Source of the DNA: Pleurocapsa sp. PCC 7327
GTDB lineage: Bacteria > Cyanobacteriota > Cyanobacteriia > Cyanobacteriales > Microcystaceae
DNA length: 64,000 bases
Direction: 5' to 3'
NCBI RefSeq assembly: GCF_000317025.1
Contig: NC_019689.1
Span: 2,643,501 to 2,707,500, forward strand
Part shown: piece after piece, positions 54,440 through 63,814 of the stretch
How the letters are laid out: each line of letters begins with the position of its first letter
Numbering within the stretch: position 1 is the first letter of the stretch
Notes under the pieces: generated by a model
Database searches by the model: none
The model's input: the letters and a program-made list of their open reading frames with translations, nothing else
Told to the model about the DNA's origin: nothing
Made by a program: the position numbers and the translations under genes

Positions 54440-55201
54440 TTACCACTCTAACTGGGCAGGCGCTTTCTTAGTCTCGTTGCACTGTATTTTAATTATTTCA
54501 CCGCTGCGCATAGTAATCACTCGATCTGCCATTGCTGCAATCCCGGCATTATGAGTAATGACCGCAGTAGTCGTTCCCAATTCCCGATTGACTTTCTCTA
54601 ATACTTCTAAGACAAGCTTTCCTGTCTGAAAGTCTAATGCGCCTGTCGGTTCGTCACACAATAAGACTTGCGGACGTTTGACAATGGCACGAGCGATCGC
54701 AACTCTTTGCTGTTCTCCCCCTGATAGTTGGGCGGGAAAGTGATTTAGTCTTTCGTCGAGTCCTACTAATCCTAGCGCTTCTCTAGGGCGCATCGGACGA
54801 GTCGCAATTTCGGTGACGAGGGCGACGTTCTCTAATGCGGTTAGACTAGGAATTAAATTGTAGAATTGGAAAACAAAACCCACATATTCTCGGCGGTAGT
54901 AGGTGAGGGCGCGATCGTCTGCCTTAGTGAGATCCCAGTCGCGGAATTTTACTTGTCCCCCGGAAGGAATGTCGAGTCCTCCGAGAATATTCAACAGAGT
55001 TGACTTTCCACTTCCGGAAGGACCGAGTAAGACGACCAATTCTCCTTCATAAAGGTCGAGAGTAACCGATTTAAGTGCCTGAACTTTCACTTCTCCCATT
55101 TGATAGGTCTTGCTAACATCGCGCATTTGGAAGATGGGAGATTGGGAAGTGGCGATCGCGCAAGGATTTGCGCTCGATGGCTCGTTGCTGCGATTGCCCA
55201 T
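54440..55201 (-). CDS. ABC exporter ATP-binding protein, LolD/MacB type
   Basis: 253 aa. Walker A is [16 protein letters not shown], the Q loop is [17 protein letters not shown], the signature [14 protein letters not shown], Walker [13 protein letters not shown], and the H loop AVITHNAGI. An N-terminal extension of about 28 residues comes before the core. It should energise the two-FtsX permease encoded downstream on the same strand; the Uma2 gene and the MITE lie between them. All catalytic motifs are intact. Confidence 0.95.
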   Translation of the reverse strand: MGNRSNEPSSANPCAIATSQSPIFQMRDVSKTYQMGEVKVQALKSVTLDLYEGELVVLLGPSGSGKSTLLNILGGLDIPSGGQVKFRDWDLTKADDRALTYYRREYVGFVFQFYNLIPSLTALENVALVTEIATRPMRPREALGLVGLDERLNHFPAQLSGGEQQRVAIARAIVKRPQVLLCDEPTGALDFQTGKLVLEVLEKVNRELGTTTAVITHNAGIAAMADRVITMRSGEIIKIQCNETKKAPAQLEW

Positions 55202-55277
55202 GGTTTCATTTATTCTAGAGCAGCTTATCTACGATTCTATCGAAGCGATCGCCAATTGACTTCGACTAGCGACTAAT

Positions 55278-55580
55278 TTATCGATAAATAGCCCTGTTCG
55301 CATAATCGACTAAACCAGCACCGATGAAGTAACCGTAGTTATTTAACCGATCTCGTTGGGCGACTCTAGAAGGATGATTGTAAACTTCTGCTAACCCCAA
55401 GCTTAAAAGCGTCACACATCCTAGGACAATGCAGTAGTTGCGAATTACGATAGTTGTTTTGCGATCTCGAAGGGCAAATAACAGTTTGCGCCATCTTATG
55501 TTGTTATCTTCTCCAAAAAAGAGATAATTCAATAGCTCTTTCCAAGGTATCGATTGTTCAAATATTCTTTGGGTATGCAA
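55278..55580 (-). CDS. Hypothetical single-pass membrane protein
   Basis: 100 aa (MHTQRIFEQSIPWKELLNYLFFGEDNN). One membrane helix is at about 46-64 (NYCIVLGCVTLLSLGLAEVY), with a Lys/Arg-rich segment just before it. The mature-side tail includes RLNNYGYFIGAGLVDYANRA. No family is recognised. It is upstream of the ABC ATPase on the same strand (about 76 bp apart). The region 55581-55851 upstream of it is A+T-rich with no other gene. Confidence 0.55.
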   Translation of the reverse strand: MHTQRIFEQSIPWKELLNYLFFGEDNNIRWRKLLFALRDRKTTIVIRNYCIVLGCVTLLSLGLAEVYNHPSRVAQRDRLNNYGYFIGAGLVDYANRAIYR

Positions 55581-55851
55581 CTTTCATATCTCCATCGAGA
55601 ATTTTACACAATTAGTCAAGAGATTTTTAGAGCGATTTCCTCTCAATTCAATCTAAATGACTTGGCAAATAATCCCAAAAACTAGAGAATTCTTTGGATA
55701 AATTTAGCCAAATAATAGCAGAAAAAAGCAATTTTAACGTTAAGTAATTTAAATTTTTCTGGCTTTGCGCTTTAGTTACAAAGAATCGCGCGTATCGTAG
55801 CCAAAACTTAGCAAAATAGTAAAAATAGATTTTTGATTTAGGCAGAGCAGC

Positions 55852-58374
55852 ATGTCAGAATCTAGAGCTGAGGGACGGTTGTTAGCCTCACTAACAGCTT
55901 GCTTTTATGGACTTTTTACCTTACTGCCAGACAGTCACAGTTTAACGGTCAAATGGCCGTGGGTGGCTATCTGGCAGATCGGATTGCTGTGTCCGGTACT
56001 TTGGTTACTGTGGCAGCTTTGGCACTGGAGACGAGTGCGATCGCTGGGCAATGGCTTAGATTGGTGCGTCGGGTTGGGCATAATTGGCTTGCTAATTTCT
56101 AGCATTTTCGCCCAATTTCCGAACCAAGCGCGTTGGTATGGGTGGTGGGCGTTATGTTTTCTAGCGGCTTTATACGCTTTAAATAATTATTTAGATAATT
56201 CCGATCGCCGCGATCGCGTCCTAGCGACGCTAGGGTATGTGGGTTTGTTCTTTGTCATTATCAGCCTTAGCCTTTGGACGACGCAAACTTTAATGCCGGA
56301 ATTAGCGCGTCTAGAGTCGCTTAAGCAATATGGCGTTAATTTGCCGTTTGATTTTTCGGTTCTGGAGTTACGCAACTGGGCACCCCTGGGACACCAAAAC
56401 TATGTGGCTGGCTATTTGATGCTAATCTTACCCTTGTTCGCAGGGTTGAGTATTCTTCGTGTAGGATGGCGGCGCTATTTGTGGCTGGTAGCCATTGGTT
56501 TGGGTTTATTAGACCTCTACAGTACCAGTTCTAGGGGTGGATGGTTGGGATTATTTGCCCTTTGTTTGTTTGGTTTAGGGGTTTTATTATTCGGCAGTCG
56601 AATTCCCAAACTTTGGCTTGCTACGAGAGGAATGGCAACGATCGCCCTGCTGTTATTGCTTGTCTTTGCCAATAATCGCCTTCGCACCTTAATCGTGGCA
56701 ATCCTCCAAAATCCAGGCGGAGGAGAACTTGCCTATCGCCTGATTAACGCTGCGCTGGGCTGGCAGATGGGCAGCGATCGCCCTTGGACGGGAATTGGGA
56801 TAGGCGGCGTTCCTTTTGCCTATCAAAAATACCGTCCCATCTGGGCGGGACGAGAATCGGAGTTGGCTTATCAGTTGCATAGTACCCCGGTTCACCTCTG
56901 GGCGGAGTTGGGCATCTGGGGCATTATTCCCGTATTGGGCGCGATCGCGTTGCTCGTTTATTGGCTAGTCAGGCATCAGTTGCGTCAGACTCCCATAGCG
57001 CACGGCGATCGTATTCTCCTGTGGAGTCTCTATGGCGGATTACTCGTTTATGGAATGATGAGTCTAACGGATTACCAATTAGATAACGTTGCCATTAGCG
57101 GCGCGATCGTCATTTATCTAGCTTGCATTGCCTCGATATTTAAAAGTCAGAAGTCAGATTTAGAGACTCGATATCTCAAATCTCCACAGAAGTCAAAATT
57201 TAACTTCCCGTTTTACGTTGGATTTGGCATTCTCCTAACCGCCCTCATTTGGCTAATTCCAATTCATCGTGCCTGGCAACTGTCTAGCCAGGGGTTTCTG
57301 GCACTCAGTCAGGAGAAAGTCGAGATATTTGTCGATCGCTTAACTAGGGCACATCAACTGGTGCCCTGGGAACCCTATTACCTCTATCAGTTAGGTTGGA
57401 ATCTCGGCGATCTTGCCTTGCGAACTAACGATCCTCGGCAACGACAACAGTTATTCAATGAGAGTATCGCTTGGCTGCAAAAAGGAAATACTATCTCGCC
57501 CTACCAAGAATTTGGCTATAGCAATCTCGGCTGGTTGTTGCTGCAAAGCGATCCGAAAGCTGCCAGTCAAGCATTTGCCCGTGCCGCACGACTGGTTCCT
57601 GCCAAACGCGGCGTGATGTTTGGATTGGGATTGAGTCTATTGGGGCAAAGAAAAGCCGATTTAGCAATAGAAGCCTTTTCTCTAGAAGGACTGCGCGATC
57701 CGTTATTTATTACCAGTCCCGTCTGGCGATCGCAAGGATTGCAACCTATCTATTCTCAAGTTCTCGATCGCATGGCAACCCGCTACCAGGAGTTGTTGCA
57801 AAAATATTCTCAATCGGAAGAAATGAACGCTTACTTACATCGCAGTCGCGGCGGGTTGTACTGGTGGCAAGGAAATTTAAAAGCTGCTCGCGCCGACTGG
57901 GAGGCATATAAAACGCCCCTCAGTCAAACAATCCTGGCGCTTGCCGAGGGAAAATCTCCCCAAGCAATTCTCTCCCAACCCCCTTCCTCTCCAGAAATGA
58001 TGCTTATTCAAGCTTGGGCAAATCCTTCTCAAAGAGCCAATTTACTCCGACAGGCATGGATTCTTGCTACCAAAACCAAATTGCCTGCCGAGATAGAACG
58101 AAACTTGTTGGCGAGTATGGAACGTTCCGATCGTTTTGACCGATGGCTCAAACAAGATGCTCCAGTCTGGCAATATCGTCGCCAGCGATTGGGGTTTGGA
58201 GTCTTGAGTCGGCATATCGATGGCTCCATTCCGACTGACTTCTGGATAGTTGCCGATAACATTGCCATGACTACTTGGTTTGCCGAACTGCTGACCTCGC
58301 CAGTTTACATGCCAGAGCTAGACTTAGCCTTGCAGCCCTGGCAGGATGCTGTAATCAAAGAAATTTTGCCATAA
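55852..58374 (+). CDS. O-antigen ligase-like membrane protein with TPR region
   Basis: 840 aa. Residues 1-460 hold about eleven to twelve membrane helices with the WaaL/Wzy signature region LRNWAPLGHQNYVAGYLMLILPLF and the large loop RLINAALGWQMGSDRPWTGIGIGGVPFAYQKYRP, including the conserved Arg-His pattern HSTPVHLWAELGIWG. The second half (about 460-840) is soluble with TPR-like helical repeats (QLGWNLGDLALRTNDPRQRQQLFNESIAWLQKGN and on). These enzymes join polysaccharide to its lipid or protein acceptor, or polymerise it. It is complete and follows a small hypothetical gene on the other strand. Confidence 0.88.
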   Translation: MSESRAEGRLLASLTACFYGLFTLLPDSHSLTVKWPWVAIWQIGLLCPVLWLLWQLWHWRRVRSLGNGLDWCVGLGIIGLLISSIFAQFPNQARWYGWWALCFLAALYALNNYLDNSDRRDRVLATLGYVGLFFVIISLSLWTTQTLMPELARLESLKQYGVNLPFDFSVLELRNWAPLGHQNYVAGYLMLILPLFAGLSILRVGWRRYLWLVAIGLGLLDLYSTSSRGGWLGLFALCLFGLGVLLFGSRIPKLWLATRGMATIALLLLLVFANNRLRTLIVAILQNPGGGELAYRLINAALGWQMGSDRPWTGIGIGGVPFAYQKYRPIWAGRESELAYQLHSTPVHLWAELGIWGIIPVLGAIALLVYWLVRHQLRQTPIAHGDRILLWSLYGGLLVYGMMSLTDYQLDNVAISGAIVIYLACIASIFKSQKSDLETRYLKSPQKSKFNFPFYVGFGILLTALIWLIPIHRAWQLSSQGFLALSQEKVEIFVDRLTRAHQLVPWEPYYLYQLGWNLGDLALRTNDPRQRQQLFNESIAWLQKGNTISPYQEFGYSNLGWLLLQSDPKAASQAFARAARLVPAKRGVMFGLGLSLLGQRKADLAIEAFSLEGLRDPLFITSPVWRSQGLQPIYSQVLDRMATRYQELLQKYSQSEEMNAYLHRSRGGLYWWQGNLKAARADWEAYKTPLSQTILALAEGKSPQAILSQPPSSPEMMLIQAWANPSQRANLLRQAWILATKTKLPAEIERNLLASMERSDRFDRWLKQDAPVWQYRRQRLGFGVLSRHIDGSIPTDFWIVADNIAMTTWFAELLTSPVYMPELDLALQPWQDAVIKEILP

Positions 58375-58377
58375 TCT

Positions 58378-59481
58378 CTAAACTGGATGGAAGTAAAAAG
58401 CAAGTCCCAAAACGGTATAGGTTGCCAGTAATAGCGTTCCTTCCAGCCAATTTGACGTACCATCAGAACTAATCGAGTTAGCCGTCAAGACAGCTACCAC
58501 TACCGCAACCAATTCAAAGGGATTAAAGTCTAAATCCATTGGTTGACCGATCGCCCAACCTGCAATCACTAGCACAGGAGCAACGAATAAGGCAATCTGC
58601 AAGCTAGAACCGACTGCAACTGACATCGAAAGATCCATTTTATCTTTCATGGCAACGGTGACTGCTGTTGCATGTTCGGCAGCATTACCGATAATCGGCA
58701 GAAATATTACCCCTGTAAACAGTTCCGTCAGCCCCAATTCGGAGGTAGCGACTTCGAGGGACTCTACTAATAATTCTGACTCCACCGCCACGCCGATCGT
58801 AACGGCTAGCAAAACGCCGATCCAAAACCAGATATTAATGCCCGATCTTAATTCTTCAATCGTTTCGGGAGTTTCCTTTGTCGATTCTGGTTCTAATTCT
58901 GCCACTCCTACATCGTAGAGATAGGAGTGAGTTTTCATAGAAAACAATAGAGTTAGCCCGTAAACTGCAATTAACACCACTGCTACGGCTACAGATAGCT
59001 GTTGCAGAATCTTTTCGCCAATGCCGCTAGAAGTGTATTCCACCGCAGTCGGTAAAAGAATGGCAATAACTGCCAAATTCATTGAAGAAGCATTCATTCG
59101 GGCGGCTATCGGTTGAAAAGTCTGCTCTTTGAAACGCAATCCTCCCAACAGTATGGCAAACCCCATGACTAGGAGCAAATTACCGATAATCGAGCCTGCA
59201 ATAGTGGCTTTGACGACATCGATCAATCCTTCTTTGAGGGCGATAAACGCCAGAATTAATTCGGTTGCGTTGCCAAACGTAGCGTTTAGGAGTCCTCCTA
59301 AATTGGGACCTAAAACAACAGCAATTTCTTCGGTTGCCGTTCCCATAAAAGCAGCTAAAGGAACGATCGCTAATGCTGCGGTAATAAAAACCAGCGTTTC
59401 TCCCCACTCTAGAAAATGAGCAGCAATCGAGATAGGAATAAAGACTAACAAAACAAAAAAGAGAGTATTTTTGTCGAGCAT
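58378..59481 (-). CDS. Ca2+/H+ exchanger, CaCA (Cax) family
   Basis: 367 aa with about eleven membrane helices. Both alpha-repeat motifs are present: GNATELILAFIALKEG (about 70-85) and GNAAEHATAVTVAMKD (about 263-278). Such antiporters expel Ca2+ from the cytoplasm. An acidic loop (AELEPESTKETPETIEEL) between the halves may be regulatory. The stop nearly touches the convergent O-antigen ligase stop (3 bp apart). Intact. Confidence 0.94.
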   Translation of the reverse strand: MLDKNTLFFVLLVFIPISIAAHFLEWGETLVFITAALAIVPLAAFMGTATEEIAVVLGPNLGGLLNATFGNATELILAFIALKEGLIDVVKATIAGSIIGNLLLVMGFAILLGGLRFKEQTFQPIAARMNASSMNLAVIAILLPTAVEYTSSGIGEKILQQLSVAVAVVLIAVYGLTLLFSMKTHSYLYDVGVAELEPESTKETPETIEELRSGINIWFWIGVLLAVTIGVAVESELLVESLEVATSELGLTELFTGVIFLPIIGNAAEHATAVTVAMKDKMDLSMSVAVGSSLQIALFVAPVLVIAGWAIGQPMDLDFNPFELVAVVVAVLTANSISSDGTSNWLEGTLLLATYTVLGLAFYFHPV

Positions 59482-59610
59482 CTAGATATTTCTGCTAAAA
59501 AATCAAACGATCGCTAGTTTAGCCTTTCTATTCGCTAGCAACCATATTTCTCTGAAACGAGAGCATAGCAGCGGTTCTACAACCTCAATGAGACCGTTAA
59601 ATTGTGCAAT

Positions 59611-59657
59611 AAAAAACGATCGCCCCTAGAACTTTGAAGAATTTCTGGGTGCGATCG
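59611..59657 (-). terminator. Rho-independent terminator after DUF3172
   Basis: On the minus strand CGATCGC-A-CCC (59657 down to 59647) pairs with GGGGCGATCG (59626-59617), with one bulged A, followed by TTTTTT at 59616-59611. It ends the DUF3172 transcript. Confidence 0.7.
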
Positions 59658-59675
59658 CTCCGGTGTTATCTTAAC

Positions 59676-60239
59676 TTAAAAATTCTCGGTTTCAGATGGC
59701 GACCCCCCTGCACCTGGTTGATTGAGAAAGAGATTTCCTGCCGAATCGTTTTGATAGATACAATCAATTCTGGGTTTGCTTTCCAGGACTCCTGTAAAAC
59801 CAAAAGTATTCATTCGGTTTTTGCATTCGTTAACTTGTTGGGAATTAACTAATTTTCGTTGCTCTAAAATAGCCCAGTTATTGCGGCGTAAAACGCATCC
59901 CGGCTGCATGGTCGGTTGGGTTACGTAGACGCTGAATGGGCTTAAAGTGACGAAAACGCGCATATCTGTAACCATTGCACTAGCCCCGTATTGAACGCAC
60001 AGTTCGGGGTTAGGAGCACTGCGATCGATAAAATCGCGGGAGGCAACGTTTTCAGGGTTAACCGTTGTCGTCGAACTTAACCCGATGCCAACGCCGATTC
60101 CCAAAACAAAAATACCGCCTAAGAGGGCTACTAAAGCGTAGTTAAGCCTTTTAAACAATCCGCCCGATTCCGATGGTTCCGAAGCTGGATATCGAGAAGA
60201 GGTAGAACGCGGAGGAGAATAGCGAGGTCTACGTGCCAT
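59676..60239 (-). CDS. DUF3172 family membrane protein
   Basis: 187 aa. A basic, Ser/Pro-rich head (MARRPRYSPPRSTSSRYPASEPS) precedes one membrane helix at about 33-53 (YALVALLGGIFVLGIGVGIGLS). The soluble part has PNPELCVQYGASAMVTDMRVFVTLSPFSVYVTQP and two more Cys. This matches DUF3172, found in cyanobacteria and plastids, of unknown function. Followed by a good intrinsic terminator. It diverges from the SLC13-type gene across 163 bp. Confidence 0.82.
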   Translation of the reverse strand: MARRPRYSPPRSTSSRYPASEPSESGGLFKRLNYALVALLGGIFVLGIGVGIGLSSTTTVNPENVASRDFIDRSAPNPELCVQYGASAMVTDMRVFVTLSPFSVYVTQPTMQPGCVLRRNNWAILEQRKLVNSQQVNECKNRMNTFGFTGVLESKPRIDCIYQNDSAGNLFLNQPGAGGSPSETENF

Positions 60240-60402
60240 AGATATTTTTGGGAATCGATAACATTTCTATCCTAGCAAGCCAAACCGCTCGGAATTAGGA
60301 ATTAAACGCAATCTTTTTAGTAACCTGTAAATGTGATACAATCGCAGCTTAAAGTTAATTATATTCTGAAAGCGATCGAATTAAGGATTTTTTTGAAACT
60401 GT

Positions 60403-62193
60403 ATGGAAATTGTTCTCACACTAGGTGTTGTCGCAGCAGCTTTAATTGCATTCGTTTTTGAGTGGTTGCCGATTGATATTACCGCTCTTATCGTTGCGAT
60501 CGTTTTAGTTTTATTGGGATTGGTTACGCCAGATGAAGCCATTGCTGGTTTTGGCAATTCCGCCACCATTACCGTTATGGCAATGTTTATCCTCAGTGCC
60601 GGAATTACGCGCACGGGGGCTATTCAAATCGTTCGCGATTTATTAATGAAATGGGGAGGAAAAAGTCCGACTCAGCAAATCTTTGTTTTGGGAATGATTG
60701 TTGGACCGATCACGGCATTTATCAATAACACGGCTGTTGTTGCTGTCTTTCTTCCTATTGTTGAAGATTGGTGCAAAAAACAAAAAATTTCTGTCTCAAA
60801 GCTGTTAATTCCCCTATCTTATGCCACTGTTTTAGGAGGAATGATTACAGTGATTGGAACTTCTACCAATATTCTGGCAAGCGGCGTATCTAAAAAATTA
60901 GGATATGGAGAATTTAACTTATTTCAGTTTACCGCTCTAGGTCTGATTACTTTTATAGTTGGTTTAGTTTATCTGTCTATAGTTGCCCCTCGACTGCTTC
61001 CCGAACGCAAACCAGCTAGCAGCGGTCATTTGAGTGAAGATTACAAGCTTCAAGATTATGTTAGTGAGATTACTATTCCGCCCAATTCTAGTCTAATCGG
61101 ACAAACTTTAAGAGAAAGCGGAATTCAACGTAAATTCGATCTATCCGTATTAGAAATTATTCACAATGGCAACCATTTTCCTCAACCTTTAGCCGATAAA
61201 AAATTATCGGCTGGAGATATTTTATTAGTACGAGGCAGGCGAGAAGAGTTACTCAAAGTTAGAGATGAAAGGGGCGTTGAAATATTAGCTGATGTTAAGT
61301 TTGGCAATGGTTCTTTAGAAAGCGAACTCGACACGGGAGAAGAGAAAATTGCTGAAGTTTTGATTCTCTCTAATTCTCGTTTAATTGGAGCTACGCTGAA
61401 AGATTTGCGTTTTCGACAGCGTTATAATGCCACGGTTCTTGCTATTCGCCGAGGAGAAGAGTTACTCAGAGAAAGGTTAGGAAAAGTTCCTTTAAGATTT
61501 GGAGATTTATTATTAGTACAAGGACCGAAGGAAAGTTTTATTGGTTTGCAAACAACGCGCGAACTCTTGGTTTTAGAAGAAAGAGATGTGGAAAATCTCA
61601 GACAAAATAAAGCCTGGATTGCTTTGGCAATTATTTTAGGTGTTGTTATCGTTGCTGCTTTGGATTGGCAACCTATTTTGGTGACGAGTTTAGTTGGCGT
61701 TACATTGATGATTATTACGGGGTGTCTCAAACCGGGCGAAATTTATGGTGCCGTTCGTTGGGATATTATTTTTCTCTTAGCTGGATTGATTCCTTTAGGA
61801 ACGGCAATGGACAAATCGGGTGCAACTGAATGGTTGGCTAATGGCTTGGTATCTATTGGAGGAAATCTTTCTGGATTTTGGATCTTAACCTTTTTCTATT
61901 TGGCTACTTCTTTTCTGACAGAAATTCTCTCAAATAATGCTGCGGTCGTGTTGATGATTCCCATAGCGGTTGAAGTAGCAAAAACTCTCAGTCTCAATCC
62001 GCTGGCTTTCATGTTTGCCGTCACTTTTGCTGCTTCTAATAGTTATTTAACCCCAATTGGCTATCAGACAAACACGATGGTTTATGGACCGGGTGGCTAT
62101 AAGTTTTTAGATTTTACTCGTGTGGGATTGCCTCTCAATTTAATCCTGACGATTCTTACGCCATTATCGATCGTCTGGCTTTATGGTTTATAA
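60403..62193 (+). CDS. SLC13-type permease with two TrkA-C domains
   Basis: 596 aa. Membrane helices flank a central cytoplasmic insert of two RCK_C/TrkA-C domains (about 210-295: VSEITIPPNSSLIGQTLRESGI; about 300-385: EVLILSNSRLIGATLKDLRFR). The transport motifs FINNTAVVAVFLPI with an SNT-like GTSTNILASG and the C-terminal LSNNAAVVLMIPIAVEVAKTL mark a divalent anion/Na+ symporter family member, commonly a sulfate or similar anion carrier in cyanobacteria. Substrate is not decided. Overlap with the next gene's open frame (62183) is not a true gene overlap because that gene starts at 62339. Confidence 0.92.
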   Translation: MEIVLTLGVVAAALIAFVFEWLPIDITALIVAIVLVLLGLVTPDEAIAGFGNSATITVMAMFILSAGITRTGAIQIVRDLLMKWGGKSPTQQIFVLGMIVGPITAFINNTAVVAVFLPIVEDWCKKQKISVSKLLIPLSYATVLGGMITVIGTSTNILASGVSKKLGYGEFNLFQFTALGLITFIVGLVYLSIVAPRLLPERKPASSGHLSEDYKLQDYVSEITIPPNSSLIGQTLRESGIQRKFDLSVLEIIHNGNHFPQPLADKKLSAGDILLVRGRREELLKVRDERGVEILADVKFGNGSLESELDTGEEKIAEVLILSNSRLIGATLKDLRFRQRYNATVLAIRRGEELLRERLGKVPLRFGDLLLVQGPKESFIGLQTTRELLVLEERDVENLRQNKAWIALAIILGVVIVAALDWQPILVTSLVGVTLMIITGCLKPGEIYGAVRWDIIFLLAGLIPLGTAMDKSGATEWLANGLVSIGGNLSGFWILTFFYLATSFLTEILSNNAAVVLMIPIAVEVAKTLSLNPLAFMFAVTFAASNSYLTPIGYQTNTMVYGPGGYKFLDFTRVGLPLNLILTILTPLSIVWLYGL

Positions 62194-62338
62194 GGTTGGC
62201 AATGAGACATTGCATGCGACGTTTCTACTGCCTGTAAAGGATTTCAATTTACGCTCACTCCGTTTTTCCCGACCTCGATCGCTCGGATTGTCTTGGCAAT
62301 TAGATAGCGTTTATTGTGGTAGAAAAAGCTTAATTCCC

Positions 62339-63223
62339 ATGAATCTAAAAATTGCCTTTCTCGGTCTCGGCGTTATGGGTGCTCCCATGACAGCCAATCT
62401 AGTACGCAAAGGATTTTCCGTTAGTGCTTGGAATCGTACCCCCAATCGTCCTACCATTGCGATCGCAGCTGATGCAGGCGCAACAATTACCGCTTCTATT
62501 CAAGAGGCTGTGGAATCCGCCGAGATAATTTTTACCTGCGTCGGCGACGTTCCCGATGTAGAAGCCGTTATTCTGGGCAGTGAAGGAGTCGTTCGTTATG
62601 CCCAACCCGGTGCCCTCATTGTAGATATGAGCACTATCGGCAGCAATGCCGCTCGCCAAATCGGTATGGAGGTGCAAAAACATCGCCTGCGCTTCCTTGA
62701 TGCTCCTGTTTCTGGCGGCGATCTTGGAGCGCATAAAGGAACCCTTACGATTATGGTAGGCGGCGAGCCAAAAGATTTTGAGGAATGCAAGCCAGCCTTT
62801 GAAGCGATGGGAAAAACCATTCGCCTCTGCGGACCGATAGGCAGCGGTCAAGCCGTAAAATTATGCAATCAAATTCTAGCAGCCGTGCATATGGTGGCAT
62901 TATGCGAAGCGCTAGAAATGGCTAAAAGACAAGGCATAGACCCCAACCTAGTTGTAGAAGTTTGCAGTACGGGAGCGGCAGGATCTTGGGCGCTAGCAAA
63001 TTTGGGTCCGAAAATCATTGCCTCCGATCTCGATCCGGGTTTTGCGATTCGGCACATTCTCAAAGATTTGCGTTTGGTAAAAGAAACGATGCAATTTTGG
63101 CAAGGACAATTCCCAGGTGTAGAGTTAGCTAACCATCTGTTCAAAATTGTTAGCGAATTAGATGGGGGCAAAGGTGAAGCATTAGGGACTCAAGCAATGA
63201 TTCGTGCCTATGAAACTCGATAG
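62339..63223 (+). CDS. Beta-hydroxyacid dehydrogenase family protein (HIBADH/GLYR-like)
   Basis: 294 aa from ATG 62339 (MNLKIAFLGLGVMGAPM). The Rossmann motif GLGVMGAP, the segment MTANLVRKGFSVSAWNRTP, the substrate loop DAPVSGGDLGAHKGTLTIMVGG and catalytic-Lys region GSGQAVKLCNQILAAVHMVALCEALEMA mark the NAD(P)-dependent 3-hydroxyisobutyrate dehydrogenase / glyoxylate and succinic semialdehyde reductase group. The exact substrate is open; a glyoxylate or succinic semialdehyde reductase is plausible in a cyanobacterium. Length is normal. Confidence 0.9.
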   Translation: MNLKIAFLGLGVMGAPMTANLVRKGFSVSAWNRTPNRPTIAIAADAGATITASIQEAVESAEIIFTCVGDVPDVEAVILGSEGVVRYAQPGALIVDMSTIGSNAARQIGMEVQKHRLRFLDAPVSGGDLGAHKGTLTIMVGGEPKDFEECKPAFEAMGKTIRLCGPIGSGQAVKLCNQILAAVHMVALCEALEMAKRQGIDPNLVVEVCSTGAAGSWALANLGPKIIASDLDPGFAIRHILKDLRLVKETMQFWQGQFPGVELANHLFKIVSELDGGKGEALGTQAMIRAYETR

Positions 63224-63367
63224 CCAACAGACTTCTTGCGGAAGTAGCGCAAAGGGGAGAGAGTGAGTATAAAGGAACCAATCAATCTACACTCGCCTTT
63301 CCCCCTTCCCCCGTATTTTGAAGGTCGAAGTTAGAGGAGACGCCGTTATCAAAAAAGCGGAGTATCT

Positions 63368-63814
63368 CTAACCAATATTAACTTTGACAACTTTTTGCTT
63401 TTGTGCTTCCGCTTTTGGTAGCGTTAGATGCAAGATGCCGTTCTTGTAATCAGCCATCACCTTCGTATTTTCTATACGAGTGGGCAAGGCAATTACGCGA
63501 CGGAATTTCCCATAGCGAAATTCTGTGCGAGTCATGCCTTCTTCTTGAGTCTTGGTTTCGGATTTGCGTTCGCCGCTGATACTGACGGACTCAGCAGTTA
63601 CTTCGATGTCGATGTCTTTGGCTTCCAAACCCGGAACTTCTACTTTCAGGTGAACTGCATCAGCTGTTTCTGTCATTTCTGCGGCTGGCACGTGAGATAA
63701 ACTAATTCTTTCACCATTAGGATAAGTCGTAGGAGCTAGCGTATCAAACAAGCGATTCATTTCTCTTTTCAGTGCTTCAACTTCTCGGAAAGGTTCCCAG
63801 CGCATAAGCGACAT
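63368..63814 (-). CDS. hspA: Hsp20/alpha-crystallin small heat-shock protein
   Basis: 148 aa from ATG 63814 (MSLMRWEPFREVEALKREMNRLF), with GGAGGTGG about seven bases upstream; five more open codons upstream are not needed. The alpha-crystallin domain (about 45-140) has the PAAEMTETADAVHLKVEVPGLEAKDIDIEV and GRKSETKT-like ERKSETKTQEEGM stretches and the terminal LTLPKAEAQKQKVVKVNIG. Small heat-shock proteins hold unfolding proteins and stabilise thylakoids in cyanobacteria. The upstream leader can pair its SD region weakly (see findings). Intact. Confidence 0.96.
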   Translation of the reverse strand: MSLMRWEPFREVEALKREMNRLFDTLAPTTYPNGERISLSHVPAAEMTETADAVHLKVEVPGLEAKDIDIEVTAESVSISGERKSETKTQEEGMTRTEFRYGKFRRVIALPTRIENTKVMADYKNGILHLTLPKAEAQKQKVVKVNIG

